Assembly (NCBI GenBank): GCA_022717655.1
Contig: JAIIAN010000020.1
Span: 1-23,950 of the forward strand
Length of the DNA: 23,950 nucleotides
From: Bacillota bacterium
GTDB taxonomy: Bacteria > Bacillota > Clostridia > Lachnospirales > Lachnospiraceae
Direction: 5' to 3'
In this document: one piece after another, positions 14,972 to 23,569 of the stretch
How positions within the stretch are numbered: position 1 is the stretch's first letter
Layout of the letters: each line of letters begins with the position of its first letter
The notes under the pieces: generated by a model
Seen by the model: the letters and a program-made list of their open reading frames with translations, nothing else
What the model was told of the DNA's origin: nothing
Databases searched by the model: none
Position numbers and translations under genes: made by a program

Positions 14972-14980
14972 TTATCCACA
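14972..14980 (+). promoter_or_regulatory. DnaA box between dnaN ribosome binding site and start codon
   Basis: A perfect TTATCCACA occupies the spacer between the dnaN Shine-Dalgarno AAAGGAAG (14964-14971) and the ATG at 14983. The SD-to-start spacing is therefore longer than usual (13 bases after GGA). DnaA bound here would sit over the dnaN translation start on the DNA. Confidence 0.85.
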
Positions 14981-14982
14981 TT

Positions 14983-16095
14983 ATGAAATTAATCTGTTCA
15001 AAGTCTGAGTTACTAAAAAGTGTAAACATTGTCATGAAAGCAGTTCCTTCAAAAACTACAATGCCAATCTTACAGTGTATCCTGATTGACGCATCTGCCA
15101 ACATTATCAAATTTACATCAAATGATATGGAACTTGGAATTGAGACAATTGTAGAGGGCTCTATCGAAGAAAAAGGAATCGTTGCTCTTGATGCAAAAAT
15201 CTTTTCAGAAATTGTTAGAAAATTACCTGATAATGATGTTACAATTGTGACAGACGAAAAACAAAACACAACAATTACTTGTGAAAAAGCAAAATTCAAT
15301 ATTCCAGGACAGTCTGGTGAAGATTTTTCTTATCTGCCATTTATCGAAAAAAATGAAGGAGTTCAGATTTCACAGTTCACATTAAAAGAATTGATTCGTC
15401 AGACTATCTTCTCTATTGCAGTAAACGAAAACAATAAACTGATGACAGGTGAATTATTCCAGATTGCCAACAATACACTCCGAGTTGTCTCTCTTGACGG
15501 ACATCGTATCTCAATCCGTAAGATTCCGTTAAAGAATGAGTGTTCTGACAAGAAAGTAGTTGTTCCTGGAAAAACGTTAAACGAAATCAGTAAGATTTTA
15601 TCTGGCGAAACTGAAGATATGGTGGATATCTATTTTGCGGAAAATCATATTTTATTTGAGTTTGACAATACAAAAGTTGTTTCAAGATTGATTGAGGGAG
15701 AATATTTCAAGATTGACCAGATGTTATCCAGTGATTATGAAACAAAAGTAACCTTGAACAAAAAAGAATTTTTAGATAGTATTGACCGTGCAACGCTTCT
15801 TGTAAAAGAGGGAGATAAAAAACCAATTATCATCACAATTAACGATGAGGGTATGGAACTTCAGATTGATTCCCAGATTGGTTCGATGAAAGAGGACATC
15901 GACATTAACAAAATGGGAAAAGATATTATGATTGGTTTCAATCCGAAATTCTTAATTGATGCCTTAAAGGTTATCGATGACGAAGAAATCCACATTTACC
16001 TCATGAATCCAAAAGCACCTTGCTTTATTCGTGATGATGCAGGACAATATGTATATCTGATTCTTCCGGTAAACTTTAACTCTGTTGGAAGATAA
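14983..16095 (+). CDS. dnaN: DNA polymerase III sliding clamp (beta subunit)
   Basis: A 370-residue beta clamp, the ring that tethers DNA polymerase III to DNA and recruits other proteins through their clamp-binding motifs. The start MKLICSKSELLKSVNIVMKAV, the interior MTGELFQIANNTLRVVSLDGHR (around 149-170) and the C-terminal DDAGQYVYLILPVNF (around 352-366), which forms part of the partner-binding pocket, are family-typical. Length matches the three-domain clamp. The start ATG is followed by a normal clamp N-terminus; the ribosome binding site is separated by a DnaA box. A weak promoter-like pair TTGTCA/TATTTA (14835-14863) is the only upstream candidate I saw; co-transcription from dnaA is as likely. 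Confidence 0.98.
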   Translation: MKLICSKSELLKSVNIVMKAVPSKTTMPILQCILIDASANIIKFTSNDMELGIETIVEGSIEEKGIVALDAKIFSEIVRKLPDNDVTIVTDEKQNTTITCEKAKFNIPGQSGEDFSYLPFIEKNEGVQISQFTLKELIRQTIFSIAVNENNKLMTGELFQIANNTLRVVSLDGHRISIRKIPLKNECSDKKVVVPGKTLNEISKILSGETEDMVDIYFAENHILFEFDNTKVVSRLIEGEYFKIDQMLSSDYETKVTLNKKEFLDSIDRATLLVKEGDKKPIIITINDEGMELQIDSQIGSMKEDIDINKMGKDIMIGFNPKFLIDALKVIDDEEIHIYLMNPKAPCFIRDDAGQYVYLILPVNFNSVGR

Positions 16096-16187
16096 TCGGA
16101 ATTACATGGGTAAATGGGTAACATGTATTCTTACAAAATCAAGCACAGAAAGATTCTAAGAGTACAGGAGCGCAGAAAGGACAAAAC

Positions 16188-16397
16188 ATGGAAATTATAA
16201 AATTAAGAGATGAATTTATAAAATTAGGTCAGGCATTAAAAGCAGCCAATCTCGTAGAGGATGGAGTGGATGCAAAATATGTCATCCAGGATGGTCTTGT
16301 GACTGTAAATGGAGAAGTGGATACAAGAAGAGGCCGTAAACTTTATGACGGAGATGTTGTATCTTATGATGGACAGGAAATTAAAATTGTAAAATAA
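16188..16397 (+). CDS. yaaA: S4-domain RNA-binding protein YaaA/RlbA
   Basis: A 69-residue S4-like RNA-binding protein of the YaaA family, encoded between dnaN and recF in most Firmicutes. The S4 pattern is complete: EFIKLGQALKAANLVEDG (9-26), then VTVNGEVDTRRGRKLYDGDVV (38-58), where VNGE.. and RRGRKL form the RNA-binding turn. The ATG follows AAAGGA at 6 bases. The family is linked to ribosome assembly, but its exact role is unsettled. The 92-base gap from dnaN holds a small inverted repeat TACATG/CATGTA and no gene. It ends 14 bases before recF, so is probably co-transcribed. Confidence 0.93.
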   Translation: MEIIKLRDEFIKLGQALKAANLVEDGVDAKYVIQDGLVTVNGEVDTRRGRKLYDGDVVSYDGQEIKIVK

Positions 16398-16411
16398 CGA
16401 CAGGTGTACAG

Positions 16412-17491
16412 ATGTATATTGAATCAATGGAATTAAAGGATTTTAGAAATTATGAGTTTTTGTCTCTGCAGTTTGATAAGGGAACAAATATTTTCTACGG
16501 TGACAATGCACAGGGAAAAACAAATATCCTTGAGGCAGTTTATCTTTGTGGAACGACGAAGTCCCACAGAGGAAGCAAAGACCGTGAGATGATTCGGTTT
16601 CATGAAAATGAATCGCATATCAAGCTCAGAATCAACAAAGGGGGCATTTCCCACAGAATAGACATGCATTTGAAAAAGAATAAGGCAAAGGGAATTGCAA
16701 TCGACGGGATTCCAATCCGTAAAGCGAAAGAGCTTCTTGGAATTGTGAATATCGTATTTTTCTCACCGGAAGATTTGAATATTATAAAAAATGGTCCAGG
16801 TGAACGCCGGAGATTTCTTGATTCAGAATTATGTCAGCTTAATAAAATCTATCTGTCGGATTTGTTTCAGTACAATCACATTTTAAACCAGCGCAATAAA
16901 TTGTTAAAAGATATCGCTCAGAAAGACAGTCTTAAGAGTACGCTGGATATCTGGGATGAACAGCTTGTTCGTTACGGAACGTCGGTAATTCAAAGCAGAC
17001 GTGAATTTATCCACGAAATGAATGAAGTGATACAGCGGATACATAGCAGCATTACAGGAGGAAAAGAACAGATTGAACTGATTTATGAGCCAAATGTGGA
17101 AGAAGAACAGTTTCTGGAAATGCTGCTTAGAAACAGAGAAAAAGATTTTAAATTTAAAAACACATCATCGGGTCCCCACAGAGACGATATGTGTGTTAAA
17201 ATAAATCATATCGACATTAGAAAATACGGTTCTCAGGGACAACAGCGTACAGCAGCCTTGTCATTGAAATTATCAGAAATTCATCTGGTAGAAAGAAAAA
17301 TTAAAGATGTTCCTATTTTGCTGCTGGATGATGTATTATCAGAACTTGATGTGAACAGACAGAATTATCTTCTGGAGAGCATCAAAAATATTCAGACCAT
17401 GATTACCTGTACGGGTCTGGATGAATTTGTGAACAGCAGGTTTGAAATAAATAAACTTTTCAAAGTAGTAGACGGGACCATCGTTAACTGA
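16412..17491 (+). CDS. recF: DNA replication and repair protein RecF
   Basis: A 359-residue SMC-like ATPase that helps RecO/RecR load RecA at single-strand gaps and aids restart of stalled forks. It begins MYIESMELKDFRNY and carries Walker A GDNAQGKTN (30-38), the ABC-type signature region GSQGQQRTAALSLKLSE (about 274-290) and Walker B ILLLDDVLSELD (about 304-315). The head domain is intact and length is typical. The upstream ribosome binding site is weak (ACAGGTG), suggesting coupling to the preceding gene. gyrB begins 24 bases after its stop. It contains a near-match DnaA box (TTATCCACG, 17007-17015) with one mismatch. Confidence 0.97.
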   Translation: MYIESMELKDFRNYEFLSLQFDKGTNIFYGDNAQGKTNILEAVYLCGTTKSHRGSKDREMIRFHENESHIKLRINKGGISHRIDMHLKKNKAKGIAIDGIPIRKAKELLGIVNIVFFSPEDLNIIKNGPGERRRFLDSELCQLNKIYLSDLFQYNHILNQRNKLLKDIAQKDSLKSTLDIWDEQLVRYGTSVIQSRREFIHEMNEVIQRIHSSITGGKEQIELIYEPNVEEEQFLEMLLRNREKDFKFKNTSSGPHRDDMCVKINHIDIRKYGSQGQQRTAALSLKLSEIHLVERKIKDVPILLLDDVLSELDVNRQNYLLESIKNIQTMITCTGLDEFVNSRFEINKLFKVVDGTIVN

Positions 17492-17515
17492 TATCAGGGA
17501 AACAGGAGGAATTGG

Positions 17516-19444
17516 ATGAACACAGAAATTAAAACAGAGTATGGAGCCGACCAGATTCAGATACTGGAGGGTCTGGAAGCAGTAAGAAAGAGACCAGGTA
17601 TGTATATTGGCAGTACTTCATCCAGAGGTCTGCATCACCTTGTGTATGAGATTGTAGATAATGCGGTAGACGAGGCACTGGCGGGTTATTGTGATACAGT
17701 AGAAGTCGTAATTAACGAAGACAATTCGGTTACGGTTATTGATAATGGACGAGGTATTCCGGTAGGAATTAATCATAAAGCGGGAATCCCTGCGGTAGAA
17801 GTTGTATTTACGATTCTTCATGCCGGAGGAAAATTCGGCGGTGGCGGATATAAAGTATCCGGCGGTCTGCATGGTGTAGGTGCATCGGTTGTAAATGCAC
17901 TGTCAACATGGCTTGAGGTTACGATTTATCATGAAGGTAAAATCTACCGTCAGCGTTATGAGCGTGGAAAAACCATTTATAAATTAAAAGTCATTGGGGA
18001 TTGTGACCCACAAAAGACTGGAACAATGGTTACGTTCCATCCGGACCCTGAAATTTTTGAAGAAACCGTATTTGATTTTCATACATTAAAACACAGATTC
18101 CGTGAAATTGCATTTTTGACTAAGGGTCTTAAAATTATTGCAAAGGATAACCGTGGGGAAGAACCAAAAGAGACAGTTTTCCACTATGAAGGCGGAATCC
18201 GTGAATTTGTGCAGTATTTAAATAAAAGCACCACAGCTCTCTACGAGGAAATTCTGTACTTTGAGGGAACAAAGGACGGAGTCATGGTAGAAGTTGCGAT
18301 GCAGCACAATGATTCTTACACAGAAAACACTTATGGATTTGTAAATAATATTACAACTCCTGAAGGTGGAACTCATGTAGTCGGTTTTAGAAATGCATTG
18401 ACAAAAACTTTTAATGAGTATGCAAGAAAGAATAAATTATTAAAAGACAGCGATGCAAATCTTTCCGGTGAAGATATTCGTGAGGGATTAACCGCAATCA
18501 TCAGTGTCAAGATTGAAGACCCTCAGTTTGAAGGACAGACAAAACAGAAACTTGGAAACAGTGAAGCGAGAGGTGCTGTGGATAACATCGTATCCAATCA
18601 GCTTGAAATTTATTTAGAGCAGAATCCGGCAGTTGCAAAAATTATTGTGGAAAAATCTGTGCTTTCACAGAGAGCCAGAGACGCAGCAAGAAAAGCAAGA
18701 GATTTAACCAGAAGAAAAACGGCGCTTGAGGGAATGTCTCTTCCAGGCAAGCTGGCAGACTGCATGGACAAAGACCCGTCTAAATGTGAAATTTACATCG
18801 TAGAGGGTGATTCTGCCGGTGGTTCTGCAAAGACTGCAAGAAGCCGTGCGACGCAGGCGATTCTTCCGCTTCGAGGTAAAATTCTGAATGTAGAGAAAGC
18901 GCGTCTGGACAGAATTTATGCAAATGCAGAAATCAAAGCAATGATTACGGCATTTGGAACAGGAATTCATGATGATTTCGATATCAGCAAACTCAGATAT
19001 AATAAAATTATTATCATGACGGATGCCGATGTCGATGGTGCGCATATTGCAACCCTGCTTCTGACATTTTTATATCGTTTCATGCCGGAGCTGATTAAAC
19101 AGGGACATGTATATCTTGCAAAGCCACCTCTGTTTAAGATTGAACGGAATAAAAAAGTGTATTATGCTTATTCAGAAAAAGAACAGGATGAGATTCTTAA
19201 CGAAATCGGACGTGACGGCAATAATCGTATACAGCGTTATAAAGGTCTTGGAGAGATGGATGCAGAGCAGTTATGGGAGACAACAATGGACCCAGAACGC
19301 CGTATTTTGTTAAAAGTTGTTATGGATGAAGAAACTTCTTCAGAAGTGGATTTAACATTTAAGACACTTATGGGTGATAAGGTAGAGCCTAGACGTGAGT
19401 TTATCGAGGAAAATGCAAGATATGTCAAGAACCTTGATATTTAA
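17516..19444 (+). CDS. gyrB: DNA gyrase subunit B
   Basis: A 642-residue ATPase subunit of DNA gyrase, which introduces negative supercoils with GyrA. The GHKL ATPase domain has EIVDNAVDEA (45-54) with catalytic Glu45, DNGRGIPV (about 76-83) and the lid GGLHGVGASVVNAL (about 115-128). The Toprim domain has EGDSAGGSAK (430-439) and the metal-binding DADVDGAH (503-510). The C-terminus carries QRYKGLGEMDAEQLWETTMDP. Length is typical for Gram-positive GyrB, without the extra domain of enterobacteria. A strong GGAGG precedes the ATG. The codons for A354-N357 contain a perfect minus-strand DnaA box. Confidence 0.98.
   Translation: MNTEIKTEYGADQIQILEGLEAVRKRPGMYIGSTSSRGLHHLVYEIVDNAVDEALAGYCDTVEVVINEDNSVTVIDNGRGIPVGINHKAGIPAVEVVFTILHAGGKFGGGGYKVSGGLHGVGASVVNALSTWLEVTIYHEGKIYRQRYERGKTIYKLKVIGDCDPQKTGTMVTFHPDPEIFEETVFDFHTLKHRFREIAFLTKGLKIIAKDNRGEEPKETVFHYEGGIREFVQYLNKSTTALYEEILYFEGTKDGVMVEVAMQHNDSYTENTYGFVNNITTPEGGTHVVGFRNALTKTFNEYARKNKLLKDSDANLSGEDIREGLTAIISVKIEDPQFEGQTKQKLGNSEARGAVDNIVSNQLEIYLEQNPAVAKIIVEKSVLSQRARDAARKARDLTRRKTALEGMSLPGKLADCMDKDPSKCEIYIVEGDSAGGSAKTARSRATQAILPLRGKILNVEKARLDRIYANAEIKAMITAFGTGIHDDFDISKLRYNKIIIMTDADVDGAHIATLLLTFLYRFMPELIKQGHVYLAKPPLFKIERNKKVYYAYSEKEQDEILNEIGRDGNNRIQRYKGLGEMDAEQLWETTMDPERRILLKVVMDEETSSEVDLTFKTLMGDKVEPRREFIEENARYVKNLDI
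18577..18585 (-). promoter_or_regulatory. Perfect DnaA box inside gyrB
   Basis: TGTGGATAA (minus-strand TTATCCACA) spans codons for A354 to N357. It may be chance from a conserved protein motif (AVDN); DnaA binding is possible but unproven. Confidence 0.35.
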
Positions 19445-19552
19445 GTTTGATGCGTGAATAGATTGTTCAAGTCGAACGTCCGTGAGACTTAGTGCGTGAT
19501 TCTGGTCAGCATATGATGTTAAATTGACTTAAACAGAGTTAAGGAGAGACAA

Positions 19553-22057
19553 ATGGAAGATAATATTTTTGATAAAGTTCACGAGGTGGACCTGCAGAAA
19601 AAAATGGAAGAATCGTACATTGAGTATGCGATGAGTGTTATTGCATCTCGTGCGCTTCCAGATGTAAGAGATGGCTTAAAGCCGGTACAGAGAAGAATTC
19701 TGTTTTCAATGATTGAATTGAATAATGGACCGGATAAGCCACATAGAAAATGTGCCCGTATCGTAGGTGATACCATGGGTAAATATCACCCGCACGGTGA
19801 CAGTTCAATTTACGGAGCATTGGTAAACATGGCTCAGGACTGGTCTACAAGATATCCGCTTGTAGACGGTCATGGAAACTTTGGTTCTGTGGATGGTGAT
19901 GGCGCAGCTGCTATGCGTTATACAGAAGCAAGGCTGAGTAAGATTTCCATGGAAATGCTTGCAGACATCAACAAAAATACAGTTGATTTTGCACCGAACT
20001 TTGATGAAACAGAAAAAGAGCCGGTGGTACTGCCGTCCCGGTATCCGAATCTTTTAGTAAACGGAACTTCCGGTATTGCGGTTGGTATGGCAACCAATAT
20101 TCCACCGCACAATTTAAGAGAAACCATTTCTGCGGTTGTTAAAATTATTGACAACTATGTGGAAGAGGATCGAGATACCGGGATGGATGAAATTTTATCC
20201 ATCGTAAAAGGTCCGGATTTCCCAACAGGAGCTATGATTCTTGGTACAAGAGGAATTGAAGAAGCTTACCGTACCGGACGTGGAAAAATCAGAGTACGCG
20301 CAGTCACAGATATTGAGACGCTTCCAAACGGCAAGAGTCAGATTATTGTCACAGAACTGCCATACATGGTAAATAAAGCGCGTCTGATTGAAAAGATGGC
20401 AGAACTGGTAAGAGATAAAAAGATTGATGGAATCACTTCTATCAACGACCACTCAAACAGAGAGGGAATGCGTATCTGTATCGAATTGAGAAGAGATGCA
20501 AATGCGAACGTTATTTTAAATCAGTTATACAAACATACCCAGCTTCAGGATACCTTTGGGGTAAATATGCTTGCGCTTGTGAATAATGAGCCGAAAGTGA
20601 TGAATCTTCTGGATATGCTGAAATATTATTTACAGCATCAGGAAGATGTAGTTACAAGAAGAACCAAATATGATTTAAATAAAGCGCAGGAAAGAGCCCA
20701 CATCTTAGAAGGACTCTTGAAAGCACTGGAAAATATCGATGAAGTGATTCGTATTATCCGTGCAAGTAAAAATACACAGGAAGCCAAAGAAGGATTGATT
20801 ACTGCATTTGGACTGACAGAAGTTCAGGCTCAGGCGATTGTAGATATGCGTCTGCGTGCATTAACCGGACTGGAACGTGCCCGCCTGCAGGGTGAGTACG
20901 ATGAGCTGGTGAATAAAATCCGTGAACTCAAAGCAATCTTAGGCGACAGAAGTCTTCTGCTTCGTGTTATCAGACAGGAAATTTTATTAATTTCTGAGAA
21001 ATATGGAGATGACAGAAGAACGTCTATTGGTTTTGATGAATACGATTTATCCATGGAAGATTTGATTCCAAAAGAAAATACTGTGATTGCTATGACAAAA
21101 TTAGGTTATATCAAACGTATGACCGTAGATAACTTCCGCAGTCAGAACAGAGGCGGTAAGGGAATCAAAGGCATGGCAACCATTCATAACGACTACATGG
21201 AAGAACTGTTGATGACAACGACTCACCATTATTTGATGTTCTTTACAAATATGGGACGTGTGTATCGTCTGAAAGCTTATGAGATTCCGGAAGCAAGCCG
21301 TACAGCCAGAGGAACTGCGATTGTGAATCTGTTATCCCTTCAGGCAGAAGAGAAGATTACGGCGGTGATTCCGGTTAATGAATTTAAAGCTGGAGAATTT
21401 CTGTTTATGGCAACCAGAAAAGGTGTTGTCAAAAAGACACCGATTGAGGATTACAGCAATGTGAGAAAAACGGGACTTGCGGCAATTTCCCTTCGAGATG
21501 ATGATGAACTGATTGAAGTTAAATTTACAGACGGCAAAAAAGATGTGATTCTTGTAACAAAATTCGGACAGTGTATCCGTTTCCATGAGTCAGATGTAAG
21601 GCAGACCGGAAGAGTTTCTATGGGTGTGCGAGGCATTAATCTTCAGGATGAAGATGAAGTGATTGGCATGCAGTTAAGCTGTCAGGGAGATTATCTGCTG
21701 ATTGTTTCTGAAAAAGGAATGGGCAAGAGAACTTCGGTTGGAGAATTTACCTGCCAGAATCGTGGCGGTAAAGGTGTAAAATGTTATAAGATTACAGAAA
21801 AAACCGGAAATGTAGTTGGTGTAAAAGCGGTCAATGAAGAAAACGAAATTATGCTGATTACAACAGAAGGCATTATTATTCGTCTGGAATGTAAAGATAT
21901 CTCCATTCTTGGAAGAATTACTTCAGGTGTAAAACTGATGAATCTGAAAAATGATATTACAGTTGCAAGTATTGCAAAAGTAAGAGAAAAAGAAGAGGAA
22001 TCAGAAGAAACAGAAGAAGAAACTGAAGAAGAAGAAACTGAGACAGCAAAAGAATAG
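19553..22057 (+). CDS. gyrA: DNA gyrase subunit A
   Basis: An 834-residue breakage-reunion and DNA-wrapping subunit of gyrase. The winged-helix region starts RALPDVRDGLKPVQRRIL (33-50). The quinolone-determining region is HPHGDSSIYGALV (79-91), with S84 but G88 where many bacteria have Asp or Glu. The catalytic tyrosine is Y123 in AAMRYTEARL. The C-terminal beta-pinwheel has a canonical GyrA box QNRGGKG (531-537) and a second copy at 735-741, which separates gyrase from topoisomerase IV. The last 23 residues are almost all Glu/Thr/Ser. The 108-base gap after gyrB has no gene, and GGAGAG precedes the ATG. Confidence 0.97.
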   Translation: MEDNIFDKVHEVDLQKKMEESYIEYAMSVIASRALPDVRDGLKPVQRRILFSMIELNNGPDKPHRKCARIVGDTMGKYHPHGDSSIYGALVNMAQDWSTRYPLVDGHGNFGSVDGDGAAAMRYTEARLSKISMEMLADINKNTVDFAPNFDETEKEPVVLPSRYPNLLVNGTSGIAVGMATNIPPHNLRETISAVVKIIDNYVEEDRDTGMDEILSIVKGPDFPTGAMILGTRGIEEAYRTGRGKIRVRAVTDIETLPNGKSQIIVTELPYMVNKARLIEKMAELVRDKKIDGITSINDHSNREGMRICIELRRDANANVILNQLYKHTQLQDTFGVNMLALVNNEPKVMNLLDMLKYYLQHQEDVVTRRTKYDLNKAQERAHILEGLLKALENIDEVIRIIRASKNTQEAKEGLITAFGLTEVQAQAIVDMRLRALTGLERARLQGEYDELVNKIRELKAILGDRSLLLRVIRQEILLISEKYGDDRRTSIGFDEYDLSMEDLIPKENTVIAMTKLGYIKRMTVDNFRSQNRGGKGIKGMATIHNDYMEELLMTTTHHYLMFFTNMGRVYRLKAYEIPEASRTARGTAIVNLLSLQAEEKITAVIPVNEFKAGEFLFMATRKGVVKKTPIEDYSNVRKTGLAAISLRDDDELIEVKFTDGKKDVILVTKFGQCIRFHESDVRQTGRVSMGVRGINLQDEDEVIGMQLSCQGDYLLIVSEKGMGKRTSVGEFTCQNRGGKGVKCYKITEKTGNVVGVKAVNEENEIMLITTEGIIIRLECKDISILGRITSGVKLMNLKNDITVASIAKVREKEEESEETEEETEEEETETAKE

Positions 22058-22092
22058 AGTGCATAAGTACGATAAGTACGAGGAGAATTAGG

Positions 22093-22683
22093 ATGAGAAA
22101 ATTAAGAGGGATTCTTCTGTCTATGACAGCAGTTATTGTACTGTTGTCATTAGGCGGATGTGGAACGAAAGTAAATACAAAATCCCCTGAAAAAATAACA
22201 AAGTCATTAATAGAGGCTTATACCAAAACAGATGAAGATGCAGTAAAGAAATGTTTTGGTGTGGGTAAAAAAGACAAAGTTTCAAGCGAGCTGAAAACAG
22301 AAATCAAACATTATATGACATTGTTTGAAGCTTATGATGCAAAGAGTGTAAAGTTTACAGAATGTGAATCCTTAGGTTCTTTTAATGGATATGAGCTGGT
22401 GTATGCGATTTATACACTGGAAAAAGAGGATTCAGAAAGTAAAACTACTTTGGAAATTCCATGCCTGTCCGTTTACTATGTTCAGAATAACAATAAAAAG
22501 TACTCAATTGTGCAGGCAAAAGATGTAACAGAGGAAATGAGTGAAAATTCCAAAAAAGAATTTCAGAAATTCATGAAGACAGATGAATATAAAACTTATG
22601 AAAAGGATTATAAGCAGTTTACAAGGAAAAATCCGTCTTATGAAGAAGAACTTACAAACTTATTAGAACAGACAGAAACTTAA
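22093..22683 (+). CDS. Predicted lipoprotein of unknown function
   Basis: A 196-residue protein with a lipoprotein signal: basic MRKLR, hydrophobic stretch 7-20, then lipobox LGGC with the lipid-modified Cys23. The mature part is soluble and charged. It reads as a helical start (KITKSLIEAYTKTDEDAVKKCFG, about 35-57) then beta-rich segments, compatible with an NTF2-like fold, though no family could be named. GGAGAA precedes the ATG. It starts 35 bases after gyrA and ends at a terminator, so it may be co-transcribed with gyrA. Expected on the outer face of the cytoplasmic membrane. No function is proposed. Confidence 0.85.
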   Translation: MRKLRGILLSMTAVIVLLSLGGCGTKVNTKSPEKITKSLIEAYTKTDEDAVKKCFGVGKKDKVSSELKTEIKHYMTLFEAYDAKSVKFTECESLGSFNGYELVYAIYTLEKEDSESKTTLEIPCLSVYYVQNNNKKYSIVQAKDVTEEMSENSKKEFQKFMKTDEYKTYEKDYKQFTRKNPSYEEELTNLLEQTET

Positions 22684-22692
22684 AACCAGGTG

Positions 22693-22730
22693 CTCCTCAG
22701 TGAAATCAATTTGCTGGGGAGTTTGTTTTA
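22693..22730 (+). terminator. Rho-independent terminator after the lipoprotein gene
   Basis: CTCCTCAG (22693-22700) pairs with CTGGGGAG (22714-22721), one G·U pair, 13-nt loop, followed directly by TTTGTTTTA. It starts 10 bases after the stop codon and separates the gyrase/lipoprotein unit from plsC. Confidence 0.85.
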
Positions 22731-22768
22731 CAGTAGTTTAGTGTAGTTAAAGAAAGAGAAAGATATTT

Positions 22769-23485
22769 ATGAAGCGAATTATTTTAATGGTACTGTATAA
22801 TATTTTACGAGTGCCGTATATGTGGTATAAACTTTGTTATTGTGCAAATCATACGGATAAGTATACCGAAGAAGAAAGATACGAACTGCTTCGCTATATT
22901 GATGAGCGGGCAATTAAAGGTGGAAGAGTTGAGATAGAAATTCATGGTCAGGAAAATATTCCAGAAGAAAATGGATTTATGTTCTTTCCAAATCACCAGG
23001 GCTTATTTGATGTACTTGCAATTATGTATGCATGTCCGACACCGTTTTCTGTAGTCATGAAAAAAGAAATTCAGAATATCCCATTTTTAAAACAGGTTTT
23101 TGCATGTATGAAAGCTTATGCGCTGGACAGAGAAGATGTAAAACAGGCAATGCGGGTTATGGTACAGGTAACAAAAGAAGTAAAATCCGGAAGAAATTAT
23201 CTGATCTTTGCAGAGGGAACTCGTACAAAGAATCCGAATCATGTAAATGAGTTTAAGGGTGGAAGTTTTAAGTGCGCAATGAAAGCACAGTGTCCAATTG
23301 TTCCGGTTGCATTAATTGATTCCTATAAACCGTTTGATGTAAACTCAATTGAAAAGATTAAAGTACAAGTGCATTTTCTTGAACCAATCCGTTATGAAGA
23401 ATACAAGGATATGAAGTCTGTAGAGATTGCAAAAGAGGTAAAAATACGGATTGAAAAAATAATTGAAAAAAATGAAAAAAAGTGA
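22769..23485 (+). CDS. plsC: 1-acyl-sn-glycerol-3-phosphate acyltransferase, PlsC-like
   Basis: A 238-residue acyltransferase that would add the second acyl chain to lysophosphatidic acid to give phosphatidic acid at the cytoplasmic membrane. The catalytic motif I HQGLFD (H76-x4-D81) is intact. LDRED (119-123) is the motif II region, FAEGTR (147-152) is motif III that binds the glycerol-phosphate, and VPVAL (178-182) is motif IV. A hydrophobic N-terminus (3-19) may anchor it. The ribosome binding site is weak and purine-rich. No clear promoter was found in the 38 bases after the preceding terminator. Related PlsC-fold enzymes act on other acyl acceptors, so exact substrate is inference. The stop codon abuts the tRNA promoter. 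Confidence 0.88.
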   Translation: MKRIILMVLYNILRVPYMWYKLCYCANHTDKYTEEERYELLRYIDERAIKGGRVEIEIHGQENIPEENGFMFFPNHQGLFDVLAIMYACPTPFSVVMKKEIQNIPFLKQVFACMKAYALDREDVKQAMRVMVQVTKEVKSGRNYLIFAEGTRTKNPNHVNEFKGGSFKCAMKAQCPIVPVALIDSYKPFDVNSIEKIKVQVHFLEPIRYEEYKDMKSVEIAKEVKIRIEKIIEKNEKK

Positions 23486-23514
23486 TTGACATTTAATAGT
23501 TTATTAGATATAAT
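23486..23514 (+). promoter_or_regulatory. Perfect consensus promoter for tRNA-Ser
   Basis: TTGACA (23486-23491), 17 bases, TATAAT (23509-23514): identical to the sigma-A consensus. The -35 begins at the base after the plsC stop codon. The transcript leader before the tRNA contains two small stem-loops, TTGCTCA/TGAGCAA (23520-23539) and TGAATAA/TTATTCA (23543-23563), possibly processing signals. Confidence 0.92.
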
Positions 23515-23569
23515 AGTCATTGCTCACGTAGTTGAGCAAAATTGAATAATGATTTGTTATTCAGGCAAT

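Larger units (their letters stand above)
14634..14980. other. oriC: oriC right half: DnaA-box array between dnaA and dnaN
   Basis: Thirteen exact TTATCCACA boxes. Plus-strand boxes start at 14634, 14783, 14803, 14814, 14826, 14879, 14888 and 14972. Minus-strand boxes start (left coordinate) at 14659, 14680, 14701, 14713 and 14734. Four of the five minus-strand boxes follow a 21-bp step (14659, 14680, 14701), with 14734 again 21 after 14713. The array leads into the unwinding element at 14879-14939. This corresponds to Bacillus incC. It fills the whole dnaA-dnaN gap; the only other structure seen is the stem AAGCCCTT/AAGGGTTT at 14850-14872. Confidence 0.96.

Noticed and set aside
19445..19552. 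Regulatory element in the gyrB-gyrA gap (AAGTC/GACTT repeat and a repeated TGCGTGA)
   Set aside because: The inverted repeat is only 5 bp and the direct repeats 7 bases, too small to call in 108 bases.
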